Shown: piece by piece, positions 7,547 through 15,100 of the stretch | Layout: every line of letters starts with the position of its first letter | Numbering within the stretch: the stretch's first letter is position 1 | From: Longitalea arenae | Lineage (GTDB): Bacteria > Bacteroidota > Bacteroidia > Chitinophagales > Chitinophagaceae | Direction: 5' to 3' | DNA: 64,000 bases | Assembly (NCBI RefSeq): GCF_016924755.1 | Contig: NZ_JAFFJX010000024.1 | Coordinates: 1-64,000, forward strand | Position numbers and translations under genes: made by a program | Notes under the pieces: generated by a model | What the model was told of the DNA's origin: nothing | Databases searched by the model: none | What the model saw: the letters and a program-made list of their open reading frames with translations, nothing else

Positions 7547-8923
7547 TTATGCCAGCGCCAGGAGCGATTGAAAACTACTTTCCCGGATATTGGTAGACGC
7601 AATGGTTTCGAGTAATTCATCTTTGGTGCAAAAGGATACGCCTTTACCGGCATGGCCTACCATGCAACGGTCGTCGCGGCTGTCGCCTACGGCAATACAG
7701 GCCTGCATGGGCACATTGTATTTTTCACAGGCATATTGAAGGGCATTGGTCTTGCAATAGGAGTGCCCGCATACGCTTTCGGGTGAACCAAAGAAATAAG
7801 AAGGCAGATTGATCTCGCCTGTAACTTTTCCTTCGAAGAATTCAAGTTGGTTGGCATAGGAGAAATCAGCTCCTATTTTTTGCCGTACGAAATTGGTGAT
7901 GAGGGTGTAGCTGTTGCTGATAATGCCAATGATGTAGCCCTGGTTCTTCAATTCTTTTACGACTTCTTTTATATCGCTTACCATTTCGATCTGGCTGGCT
8001 ACATGCAGCAGTTCATCCATTGTGCGGCCTTTGAGAAAAGAACCGATACGTTTGGTAAGGATGATGGGGTCTTTTTCGCGGGCCCGCAGGTCTTCGAGTT
8101 TGGCGGTAAAGCCAAAAGCCGTTGCACAGGCATCGATGAACCTGCCCTGTAGAATGGTATCGTCCATGTCGAAGATAGCCATTTTGTGAAAGCCGGATAG
8201 CTTTTCCCGCAGCGTTTTGTTCATTTCGCGGTTAATGGTTTCCAACGAATGGATCTCTTCTTCACTGATCTCCTCGGGTTGTTGTAACTGCGCCTTACTG
8301 ATGATGGCCCGGGACACTTCCTTACTCATTTTTCCCAGCGCCTGCCAGGGTTTGCTTTTATTTTCTATGTACCCGATATTCACTTCGGTTACCCTTGCCT
8401 TCATCAGGTACATATCTATCAGAATGCCTATGTCTACACCATAGTCATTAAAGAAATCTATTTTTTTGAAATATGACTTTTTCCCGGCGATCATGCCGCT
8501 GAGGGGCTGTGAAAAATGCGAGAGGCCGGGATAAAAGATATTGAGCAGCGGTTTTGCTACCAGTTCGGTTACGCGGCCTGCATTACGGGCAAAACTTCCT
8601 TTCACAAAATCGGCTTCATCGGCCAGCAGGGGAGCGGCCAGGTTGGTGATGGTGCCTTCCGGATATGGGTCAATATCCCCGTCCAGGAATATGATAAACT
8701 CGTTAGTAGCTTTTGCAATGCCATCTTTCATGGAAATACCCTTACCCCTTACCTGGCTGATAATAACCCGGGCGCCGGCTTCTTCGGCTATTTTAACCGT
8801 GTTATCTTCCGACTTGTCGTCAACTACAATGATCTCTGTTACCAGCTGAAATTGCTGGCAAAAGCGAACTACATTACCAATCGTTTTCTCTTCGTTTAAA
8901 ACGGGTATAATTACAGTTAGCAT
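7547..8923 (-). CDS. GpgS-like glycosyltransferase fused to a HAD phosphatase
   Basis: Residues 1-215 form a GT-A glycosyltransferase: VIIPVLNEE (4-12), VVDDKSEDNT (33-42), the metal site DGD at 81-83, then GRVTELVAKPLL, FSQPLSGMIA and YGVDIGILID (161-170). The last blocks match glucosyl-3-phosphoglycerate synthases (GT81, GpgS), not generic GT2 enzymes. Residues 245-435 are a SerB-like HAD phosphatase: DMDDT at 252-256, SNS at 335-337, Lys391 and GDSRDD at 413-418. The simplest reading is a single chain that makes hexosyl-3-phosphoglycerate and dephosphorylates it to glucosylglycerate or mannosylglycerate, a compatible solute. The sugar donor cannot be read from sequence. A tandem Usp gene lies just downstream. 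Confidence 0.78.
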   Translation of the reverse strand: MLTVIIPVLNEEKTIGNVVRFCQQFQLVTEIIVVDDKSEDNTVKIAEEAGARVIISQVRGKGISMKDGIAKATNEFIIFLDGDIDPYPEGTITNLAAPLLADEADFVKGSFARNAGRVTELVAKPLLNIFYPGLSHFSQPLSGMIAGKKSYFKKIDFFNDYGVDIGILIDMYLMKARVTEVNIGYIENKSKPWQALGKMSKEVSRAIISKAQLQQPEEISEEEIHSLETINREMNKTLREKLSGFHKMAIFDMDDTILQGRFIDACATAFGFTAKLEDLRAREKDPIILTKRIGSFLKGRTMDELLHVASQIEMVSDIKEVVKELKNQGYIIGIISNSYTLITNFVRQKIGADFSYANQLEFFEGKVTGEINLPSYFFGSPESVCGHSYCKTNALQYACEKYNVPMQACIAVGDSRDDRCMVGHAGKGVSFCTKDELLETIASTNIRESSFQSLLALA

Positions 8924-9421
8924 ATTTCTCCGGTTTATTGTTTCTACAGTGTGTAAGTGATTCGAGGAAAATCAGTCCTTATATAGTGCCTACCTGGCCG
9001 TATATCCGATGTGCACTGGTTTAGAGGCAAAAGCTGTGCCTTTCCTTCTGCCAGGCATTAAAATTCCTTTATGTGGGGAAAAATCCACATGTGACGCTCC
9101 GGTAAGCTGTTTTCCCTACGTTGAAGATCAATTCCTAATATTGACTGAGCGTTAATATGCTATTAAAACTGTATTAATAAAAAGGATGTGCCGCATCCGA
9201 CAAGCATTCCTCCAGCCGCTTAAATGGGAAAAGTATTTTGACCTTCCAATGCCGAAGCGATAATGCGAGAAGGCTATTAAAAAGATTCAAGAGCGTGAAA
9301 ATTGAACGTTATTATAGGTGCTCATGCTGCGATGTAACTGCCTGCAGAAACCGATGTAAACGAAATATGAAGATGAAGCTGAGTTTAAGATTCCCATTTA
9401 GGGTGCCCGGGGGTTAGGGGC
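8924..9421. other. Intergenic region, nothing recognised
   Basis: Upstream region of the leftward GT-HAD gene. It contains one small hairpin (TGTGG/CCACA near 9072-9090) and no supported reading frame, promoter match or RNA gene. Confidence 0.3.
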
Positions 9422-9454
9422 AAAAAAAATCCTTCCGGAGCTCCGGAAGGATTT
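9422..9454 (-). terminator. Terminator with a perfect 28-bp palindrome
   Basis: Positions 9427-9454 are a perfect inverted repeat with no spacer, centred between 9440 and 9441. On the minus strand it is followed by a run of eight T residues. It ends the RRM-protein transcript. Confidence 0.88.
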
Positions 9455-9479
9455 ATATTAAGTCGTTGCGATTGTGTTA

Positions 9480-9845
9480 TTAATAATCTCTGTTGTATCC
9501 ACCGCCGCCACCGCCGCGATTGTAGCCACCTTTTTTGTAGCCACCACCGCCGCCGCCGCCGCCGAAGCTGCGTTTTTTGAATCCGCCGCCACCGCCACCT
9601 TGTGGTTTTGGTTGAGCTTCGTTGACGATAATCTTACGGCCTAAAACTTCAGACTCGTATAAGCTGGTCAGCGCGTTTTGAGCTTCGCCGTCCTCAGGCA
9701 TTTCTACGAATCCAAAACCTTTGCTACGTCCGCTGGTTTTGTCTTTAACAATCTTAGCAGAAGTAACTGAGCCGTACTGCTCGAACAGGGTTCTTAAATC
9801 CTCATCGGTCATTTGCCAGGAGAGGTTCCCTACATAGATGTTCAT
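9480..9845 (-). CDS. Glycine-rich RNA-binding protein (RRM)
   Basis: A 121-residue protein with one RRM (about 1-78): RNP2 is IYVGNL (3-8) and RNP1 is KGFGFVEM (42-49). It is followed by a low-complexity Gly/Lys/Tyr/Arg tail (about 84-121). Such small RRM proteins are found in cyanobacteria and Bacteroidota and are often cold-induced; they bind single-stranded RNA, and the glycine-rich tail can promote assembly. The gene stands alone, with a long non-coding stretch upstream that could be a regulated leader and a perfect-palindrome terminator 25 bp downstream. Confidence 0.93.
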   Translation of the reverse strand: MNIYVGNLSWQMTDEDLRTLFEQYGSVTSAKIVKDKTSGRSKGFGFVEMPEDGEAQNALTSLYESEVLGRKIIVNEAQPKPQGGGGGGFKKRSFGGGGGGGGYKKGGYNRGGGGGGYNRDY

Positions 9846-10158
9846 TGTAACGAAAATTTTAGTGTTCTGAAAAAAAGGATAATGGCAATAGTTGCTACAA
9901 TGAACTGAGGAAACCGAAAAACAGGTAAGACACTGCAGAACATGAGAACTAAGACATTAATCTAAACATGAAGATAGGAGAAATAATTTGATTTAAACAA
10001 TAAAAAAAATCCCCCATCCAATAAGGGTGCGGGTTTGCAGAAATTACGTAATTGGTTTAAGATAAGTACTTAAGACGCAATAGGGGTATTTCAATAAACC
10101 TGCCCCTGCGACCACTGTTTGGGGAATAGGGCAGATATGTAAAATTATACATATCCCT
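9846..10158. other. Upstream region of the RRM gene
   Basis: About 310 bp between the ribosomal-protein terminator and the RRM gene, read leftward. No TANNTTTG promoter match and no clear stable fold was found. A long 5' untranslated leader, as in cold-shock genes, is possible but not shown. Confidence 0.3.
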
Positions 10159-10196
10159 AAAAGAAAAGCCTTTCCTGCGCGGTGGCAGAAAAGGCT
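10159..10196 (-). terminator. Terminator of the rpsF-rpsR-rplI operon
   Basis: On the minus strand a 12-bp stem (10196-10185 with 10178-10167, one G-T pair) has a 6-base loop and is followed by TTTTCTTTT. Confidence 0.88.
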
Positions 10197-10220
10197 CTGT
10201 TTTATTGAAGTGGGAACGTA

Positions 10221-10667
10221 TTACTCGGCCACTACTTCAAATTCCAGCTCGGTGCTGTGACCATTGCCGAAATCGATGGTAGCTTTATAAGCGCCCAGTT
10301 CTTTTACTTCATCAGGCAGAGTGATCTTCTTACGATCGATCTCATAACCTTTTTGCTCGCGAATGGCGCGGCTAAGCTGCAGGGAAGTAACGCTACCGAA
10401 GATCTTGCCGCTGGTTCCGGATTTAGCTCCGATCTTCAGGGCGCCTTCTTTCAGTTTAGCGATCACCTCATTGATAGCAGATAACATCTGCTTTTCTTTC
10501 TTTTCAATCTGCTTTCTTTTTTCCTCTAATTGTTTGAGGTTAGAAGGACTGGCTTCTACTGCAAACTTGCGTGGAATAAGAAAGTTACGGGCATAGCCAT
10601 TACGTACTTTAACTACCTCGTTGGCAGCACCCAGATTGTCTACGTCTTGAATCAGTATTATTTCCAT
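10221..10667 (-). CDS. rplI: 50S ribosomal protein L9
   Basis: The 148-residue protein starts with the L9 N-domain signature (LIQDVDNLGAANEVVKVRNGYARNFLIP), continues with a long charged helix (about 40-75) and ends in the C-terminal rRNA-binding domain. It is the last gene of rpsF-rpsR-rplI. A canonical AGGAGG Shine-Dalgarno lies at 10673-10678 on the minus strand, five bases before the ATG, and includes the AG of the rpsR TAG stop codon. This suggests translational coupling to rpsR and is much stronger than the sites before the other two genes. Confidence 0.97.
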   Translation of the reverse strand: MEIILIQDVDNLGAANEVVKVRNGYARNFLIPRKFAVEASPSNLKQLEEKRKQIEKKEKQMLSAINEVIAKLKEGALKIGAKSGTSGKIFGSVTSLQLSRAIREQKGYEIDRKKITLPDEVKELGAYKATIDFGNGHSTELEFEVVAE

Positions 10668-10672
10668 GGTGT

Positions 10673-10678
10673 CCTCCT
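10673..10678 (-). promoter_or_regulatory. Canonical Shine-Dalgarno of rplI overlapping the rpsR stop
   Basis: AGGAGG on the minus strand sits five bases before the rplI ATG, and its first bases are part of the TAG stop of rpsR. rpsR itself starts one base after the rpsF stop without any such site. Confidence 0.8.
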
Positions 10679-10943
10679 ACTTTAAAAGGTCAGTTACGTA
10701 CGGCAATAAAGCCATTTGACGGGCTTTCTTTACTGCTTGTGCCACTTTACGCTGGTATTTCAAAGAATTACCGGTAATACGGCGAGGCAGTAATTTACCT
10801 TGTTCGTTAAGAAATTTTTTCAGGAACTCAGCGTCCTTGTAGTCGACATACTTGATGCCATATTTCTTGAAGCGGCAGAATTTCTTACGCGGCTTCTCGG
10901 TTTTAATGGCGGTCAGGTATTTGATCTCATTTGCTTTTGCCAT
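10677..10943 (-). CDS. rpsR: 30S ribosomal protein S18
   Basis: An 88-residue small-subunit protein with the S18 core ([57 protein letters not shown]). It starts one base after the rpsF stop and ends where the rplI ribosome-binding site begins. There is no ssb gene between rpsF and rpsR, unlike the proteobacterial order. In Flavobacterium, S18 together with S6 and S21 forms the pocket that hides the anti-Shine-Dalgarno. Confidence 0.97.
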   Translation of the reverse strand: MAKANEIKYLTAIKTEKPRKKFCRFKKYGIKYVDYKDAEFLKKFLNEQGKLLPRRITGNSLKYQRKVAQAVKKARQMALLPYVTDLLK

Positions 10944-10944
10944 A

Positions 10945-11298
10945 CTATAACTCTACTTTTTCAGTTCCTGTAGGTACACCACTTCTCTTCTTACCATTGT
11001 ACTCGACGGCGTATTTATCGAGCACAGTGAACATGTGACGCAGCACATTGTCGTCACGCAGCAATTGAATTTTCAATTGCTCATTGAGGTTGGATGGCGC
11101 TTTGTACTCCATTACCCAGTACAGACCAGTGGTCTTTTTCTGGATCGGATACGCCAGTGATTTTAATCCCCAGGGATTTTCGTGCACTATTTCACCGCCG
11201 ATACCTTTGATAAAGTCGGTGTATTTTTTCTGAGACGCTTTGAAATCGTCGTCAGAAAGCACAGGGGTAAAAATCACCATCAATTCGTAATTGTTCAT
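10945..11298 (-). CDS. rpsF: 30S ribosomal protein S6
   Basis: A 117-residue S6: it begins [17 protein letters not shown], carries the [25 protein letters not shown] core and has a short extra C-terminal tail of about 15 residues. It leads the rpsF-rpsR-rplI operon. The promoter is well formed (TTTG-N20-TACTTTTG at 11373-11342 on the minus strand), leaving a leader of roughly 40 bases. Confidence 0.97.
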   Translation of the reverse strand: MNNYELMVIFTPVLSDDDFKASQKKYTDFIKGIGGEIVHENPWGLKSLAYPIQKKTTGLYWVMEYKAPSNLNEQLKIQLLRDDNVLRHMFTVLDKYAVEYNGKKRSGVPTGTEKVEL

Positions 11299-11341
11299 TG
11301 ATCCCTGTTTGTTGGTTAAAAAATAATTTTAAAATGGGCTG

Positions 11342-11373
11342 CAAAAGTAGGACAATCCGGCGAAACGGGCAAA
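11342..11373 (-). promoter_or_regulatory. Bacteroidota housekeeping promoter of rpsF
   Basis: On the minus strand TTTG (11373-11370), a 20-bp spacer and TACTTTTG (11349-11342) match the primary-sigma consensus TTTG-N19..21-TANNTTTG of Bacteroidota. Confidence 0.8.
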
Positions 11374-11590
11374 TAGCTTGAAAAAGAGGGGACGGATACA
11401 GATTAATTAAATCTCAAAAATAGCCTCAATACGTGTAAAAAAACGATAACTTAATTATTTGGTAATAAAGCTGCTTCCTGAAAGCTGGTAGATTTGTTCC
11501 GCATAGAAAGTCCATATCCCTTGGCTTGCCCCCACTGTTATACCGTAGAAAGGCTTCATTATCAATTAATTTTCTAATCAACCACAGTTT

Positions 11591-14500
11591 ATGGGTAAAT
11601 TTTTACTCCGGCTTGGCCTGCTATTGCCAGGGCTAGCTTTATCCTTTTTTACGTTTGGTCAAACTTTTTCAGGACTGTACGCTTTCGGGAGCGTTTCAAC
11701 AAGCTCCGGCAGAACCGATCCTACCGCAGTACCAGTTGCTACCGGATTAACCTTTGGCTCTTTTACAGCCATCGCCCCTGCAGGAAGTACCCTCAGCGCG
11801 AATCCCAATGCCGCCAGCCGCTTTAGTTTTACCGGCTGGCCCCTGGGCGCAACTGATGCCGATAATGGCACATTTACAGGCTCCATTAACCTGTCACAGT
11901 ATTACGAGGTCACACTTAGCCCGGCTGCCGGTTATTCGATCGATCTTAGTTCCATCACATTTACCTTGCAGCGTTCCGGAACGGGTATCAGGCATTACAG
12001 TGTAAGATCAAGCCTCGATGGCTTTGCTGCAAACCTTCCCGCCTCTGTAAACCCGGCCAATGCCAATTTGCTGGTAAATGCCGGTAATGTATTTCAGGTA
12101 CTGGATGCAAGCACCGGCGCCAATAATGGCAGCACTATTACTTTAACCGGATTTTCCGGGCTTACATCGGCGGTGACATTTCGCTTTTATGCCTGGGACG
12201 CGGAAGCCAGCGGTGGTACTTTCAGTATTGATAACGTAACCTTCAATGGCTCGGCCGGTATTGTTTCCGGCGTACCGGTGTTAACAGTAAGCACATCTGC
12301 ATTGAACTTTCAGAACACGGCTGTAAATGCAAGTTCCACTTTATCCTATACTCTAAGCGGTTCGGCGCTTACGGCCGATGTAACACTTACTACAACTGCT
12401 CCTTTCTTCATATCGTTAGACAATATCAATTTCTCAACAACAGCTTCCGTACCTGTGGCTGATGCTTCCAATAAGACCATTTTCGTACGGTTCGCACCTA
12501 CCGCAGCCGGCATATTCAATGGAACGCTTACCAATGCCAGTACAGGTGCGGTAACAAAGAACATCAGCCTGTCGGCTGAAGCGATCGATCCGGCAGCGCT
12601 GGCCTTTACTTTTAATTCCTGTACGGTAAACGCAGTTCCCGGCGGGGGCTGGTTATCGATCAATACGACCGGTTCACAGCAATGGGCCTGCAGCCAGTTC
12701 GGGCGGAACAGCACCAATGGGGTGTCGGTAAATGGTTTTGTTTCGGGCAGCGCACAAACCAATGAGGCCTGGCTGATCTCACCGGCATTGAACCTGGGTG
12801 GCATTGTCAACATGCCGGTGTTAAGCTTTTACAGCCGGGGCGAATTTACCGGGCCACTCTTGCAATTGTATGTTTCCACTAACTATGATGGCAGTAGCAG
12901 TCCAACCACTGCTAGCTGGACCGAAATAAGCGCTAATTTCCCAACACCACCGGGTTCCGCCACTACTACCTGGACCCTAACTGATAATATTGACCTGAGC
13001 GCATACAAGAGCGCCCCCAATGTATACCTGGCATTCAAATACACTTCTTCACCGGCCTTAAATGCAGCCCGCTGGTCGATAGACGATGTGACTATTACAG
13101 ATAAGTCAACATTATTGTCTGTAAGTCCAGCCGAGCTCAATTTCGGCGAAGTAACAACGGGTGGTAATTCCGACGGCAAACCGGTGTCGATACGGGCGGT
13201 AGGCGGTAATGATATCACTTTAACTGTACCCGCCGGGTATCAGCTGTCAACCGACAATGTAAATTTCAGTAGCGGTCCGCTCCTGATCGATCAGGCAACA
13301 GCTGCGGCCGGTACCACGGTGTACATCCGTTTTTCACCTACAGTTAAAAAGTTAAACATCGCAGGTAGTTTGATGGTCAGTGGCTCCGGTATCCAGGAAA
13401 ATAGTGTTGCTTTATCTGGTTCTTCGTATCCCAAAGCAGAAACATTTGATGTGGCCTGTTATAACCTTGCCTTTTTTGGATCGAACTCAACCAATAATGC
13501 CACACCGGCCAAGATCACAACGCAGATCAATAATATCGCCACTGTAATGGGGCGGCTGAATATGGATGTTGTTGCGTTTGAAGAGGTGTCCAGCGATTCA
13601 GCATTAAATGAATTATTGTTGAAATTGCCGGGCTATTCGGCGGTGACCTCCAGCCGGTGGTCGTATTCATTCCAGCCGGCTGATCCCAATTTCCCGCCGC
13701 AAAAGATCGGTTTTATCTATAACACCGCTACTATGACCTTATCGGCGGCCGAGCCGCCCAGGGTGCTGTTTGAAGCTATGTATGATAGTGTGCTGGCCGG
13801 CCTTTCGAACCGGGTAGATGACAATTTCTGGGCTTCAGGCCGCTTACCTTATATGGCCACTTTCAATGCAAACATAAACGGACAAACGAAGACCGTACGG
13901 CTGGTTGTTATTCATGGCAAGTCTTCCTCTGATGCCGACAGCTATAACCGTCGATTGTTCGATGCACAGGTATTGAAAGATACGCTCGATGCGATGTACA
14001 GGAACGATAACGTGATCATCCTTGGCGATTATAACGACCGCTTGTATGGTTCTATATATGCAGGCGCCGGTGTATCGTCATACAATGCATTTGTGGCCGA
14101 CAATGCCGGTTATGCACCGTTGACGCGCTCACTGGATAGCGCCGGCAAAGTGAGCTTTATCGGCGGCTCCGGATTGATCGATCACATTATTATCAGCCAG
14201 CCTTTGCGGATACATTACATCGATAGTTCTGCCGCTATCGAAGATCCCCGCTTATACATCTCCGGCTATGGCGCTAACACGGCTTCTGACCATCTGCCGG
14301 TATTTGCCCGCTTAACATTGGCGCCCAATGGACCCTTGCCCATCACATTACTTGATTTCACGGCTAAACCTGGCGGTAATACCGTATTGGTAAGCTGGAC
14401 CACAGCCACGGAACAGCATAACAAATACTTTGTTATTGAACGTGCTGCCGATGCAAAAAACTTTACTGCTATCGGCCGCGTAGCAGGGGCAGGAAACAGC

Positions 14501-14884
14501 AATAGCAAACTGCATTACCAGTTCACAGATCTGAATCCTTTACCCGGTACCAGCTATTACCGGTTACAGCAGGTGGATGCAGATGGCCGCTTTTCCCGCT
14601 CGCCTGTAGCAATGGTGCGGATGGATACTGAGCGCAAAGCAGCCCTGGTGCTGTCACCCAATCCGGTGAGCACTTACGCAAGCATCAATATAAATACAAC
14701 CGGTAAAAGCTACACTATGCGGGTAAGCAGTGTCGATGGGCGTGTAATGATTGCAGGCGCCGGATCCATCAATCAGTTGAACCTCCAGTTGAATAACAGG
14801 TTAAACAGCCTCGCGCCAGGTGTATATGTATTGAGTGCAGAGAATGCAGAAGAGCATCATACCCTCAAGTTCGTGAAGCAGTAA
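11591..14884 (+). CDS. Secreted endonuclease/exonuclease/phosphatase-domain protein, T9SS type A cargo
   Basis: A 1097-residue secreted protein. It has a signal peptide (about 1-23) and repeated Ig-like/choice-of-anchor beta-sandwich regions in the first ~610 residues. An endonuclease/exonuclease/phosphatase-like domain follows (about 618-915), with NMDVVAFEEV, VIILGDYNDR, SGLIDHIII and ASDHLPVFARL as metal-site and catalytic blocks. Next is a fibronectin-like segment (about 920-1010), then a type A sorting domain (LSPNPV onward, about 1022-1097) that directs export through the T9SS. It is probably a surface or extracellular DNase or phosphodiesterase that scavenges DNA or phosphate. SprA and PorD of the secretion machine are encoded in the same window. 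Confidence 0.85.
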   Translation: MGKFLLRLGLLLPGLALSFFTFGQTFSGLYAFGSVSTSSGRTDPTAVPVATGLTFGSFTAIAPAGSTLSANPNAASRFSFTGWPLGATDADNGTFTGSINLSQYYEVTLSPAAGYSIDLSSITFTLQRSGTGIRHYSVRSSLDGFAANLPASVNPANANLLVNAGNVFQVLDASTGANNGSTITLTGFSGLTSAVTFRFYAWDAEASGGTFSIDNVTFNGSAGIVSGVPVLTVSTSALNFQNTAVNASSTLSYTLSGSALTADVTLTTTAPFFISLDNINFSTTASVPVADASNKTIFVRFAPTAAGIFNGTLTNASTGAVTKNISLSAEAIDPAALAFTFNSCTVNAVPGGGWLSINTTGSQQWACSQFGRNSTNGVSVNGFVSGSAQTNEAWLISPALNLGGIVNMPVLSFYSRGEFTGPLLQLYVSTNYDGSSSPTTASWTEISANFPTPPGSATTTWTLTDNIDLSAYKSAPNVYLAFKYTSSPALNAARWSIDDVTITDKSTLLSVSPAELNFGEVTTGGNSDGKPVSIRAVGGNDITLTVPAGYQLSTDNVNFSSGPLLIDQATAAAGTTVYIRFSPTVKKLNIAGSLMVSGSGIQENSVALSGSSYPKAETFDVACYNLAFFGSNSTNNATPAKITTQINNIATVMGRLNMDVVAFEEVSSDSALNELLLKLPGYSAVTSSRWSYSFQPADPNFPPQKIGFIYNTATMTLSAAEPPRVLFEAMYDSVLAGLSNRVDDNFWASGRLPYMATFNANINGQTKTVRLVVIHGKSSSDADSYNRRLFDAQVLKDTLDAMYRNDNVIILGDYNDRLYGSIYAGAGVSSYNAFVADNAGYAPLTRSLDSAGKVSFIGGSGLIDHIIISQPLRIHYIDSSAAIEDPRLYISGYGANTASDHLPVFARLTLAPNGPLPITLLDFTAKPGGNTVLVSWTTATEQHNKYFVIERAADAKNFTAIGRVAGAGNSNSKLHYQFTDLNPLPGTSYYRLQQVDADGRFSRSPVAMVRMDTERKAALVLSPNPVSTYASININTTGKSYTMRVSSVDGRVMIAGAGSINQLNLQLNNRLNSLAPGVYVLSAENAEEHHTLKFVKQ

Positions 14885-14983
14885 GCCAACTACAGACCTG
14901 GCGGGTCAGCCACCTGGGCGGCCTGCCAGGCTGACATTTTTGCCGATTTTGCGGGCCATGGGGGCAATGGCACTCTGTTTGGT

Positions 14984-15025
14984 ACGCAAAACGCGTAACG
15001 CGCAATGCGCAACGCCAAAAGCTCA
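14984..15025. repeat. Heptad array, ACGCRNA type
   Basis: Six consecutive units ACGCAAA, ACGCGTA, ACGCGCA, ATGCGCA, ACGCCAA and AAGCTCA lie about 100 bp after the stop of the T9SS cargo gene and before htpG. GC at positions 3-4 is constant and positions 5-6 vary. Confidence 0.7.
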
Positions 15026-15100
15026 AAAAACTGATTTTAAGCGTTCTGTGTAAGCGTTAAAGGTTCAGCAAAAAAATATTAACTGCCAAAAACGTTCAAT

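Noticed and set aside
11458-11496. Promoter for the secreted nuclease gene (TTTG at 11458 and TAGATTTG at 11489)
   Set aside because: The spacer is 27 bp, longer than the 19-21 bp seen at the other good promoters here.
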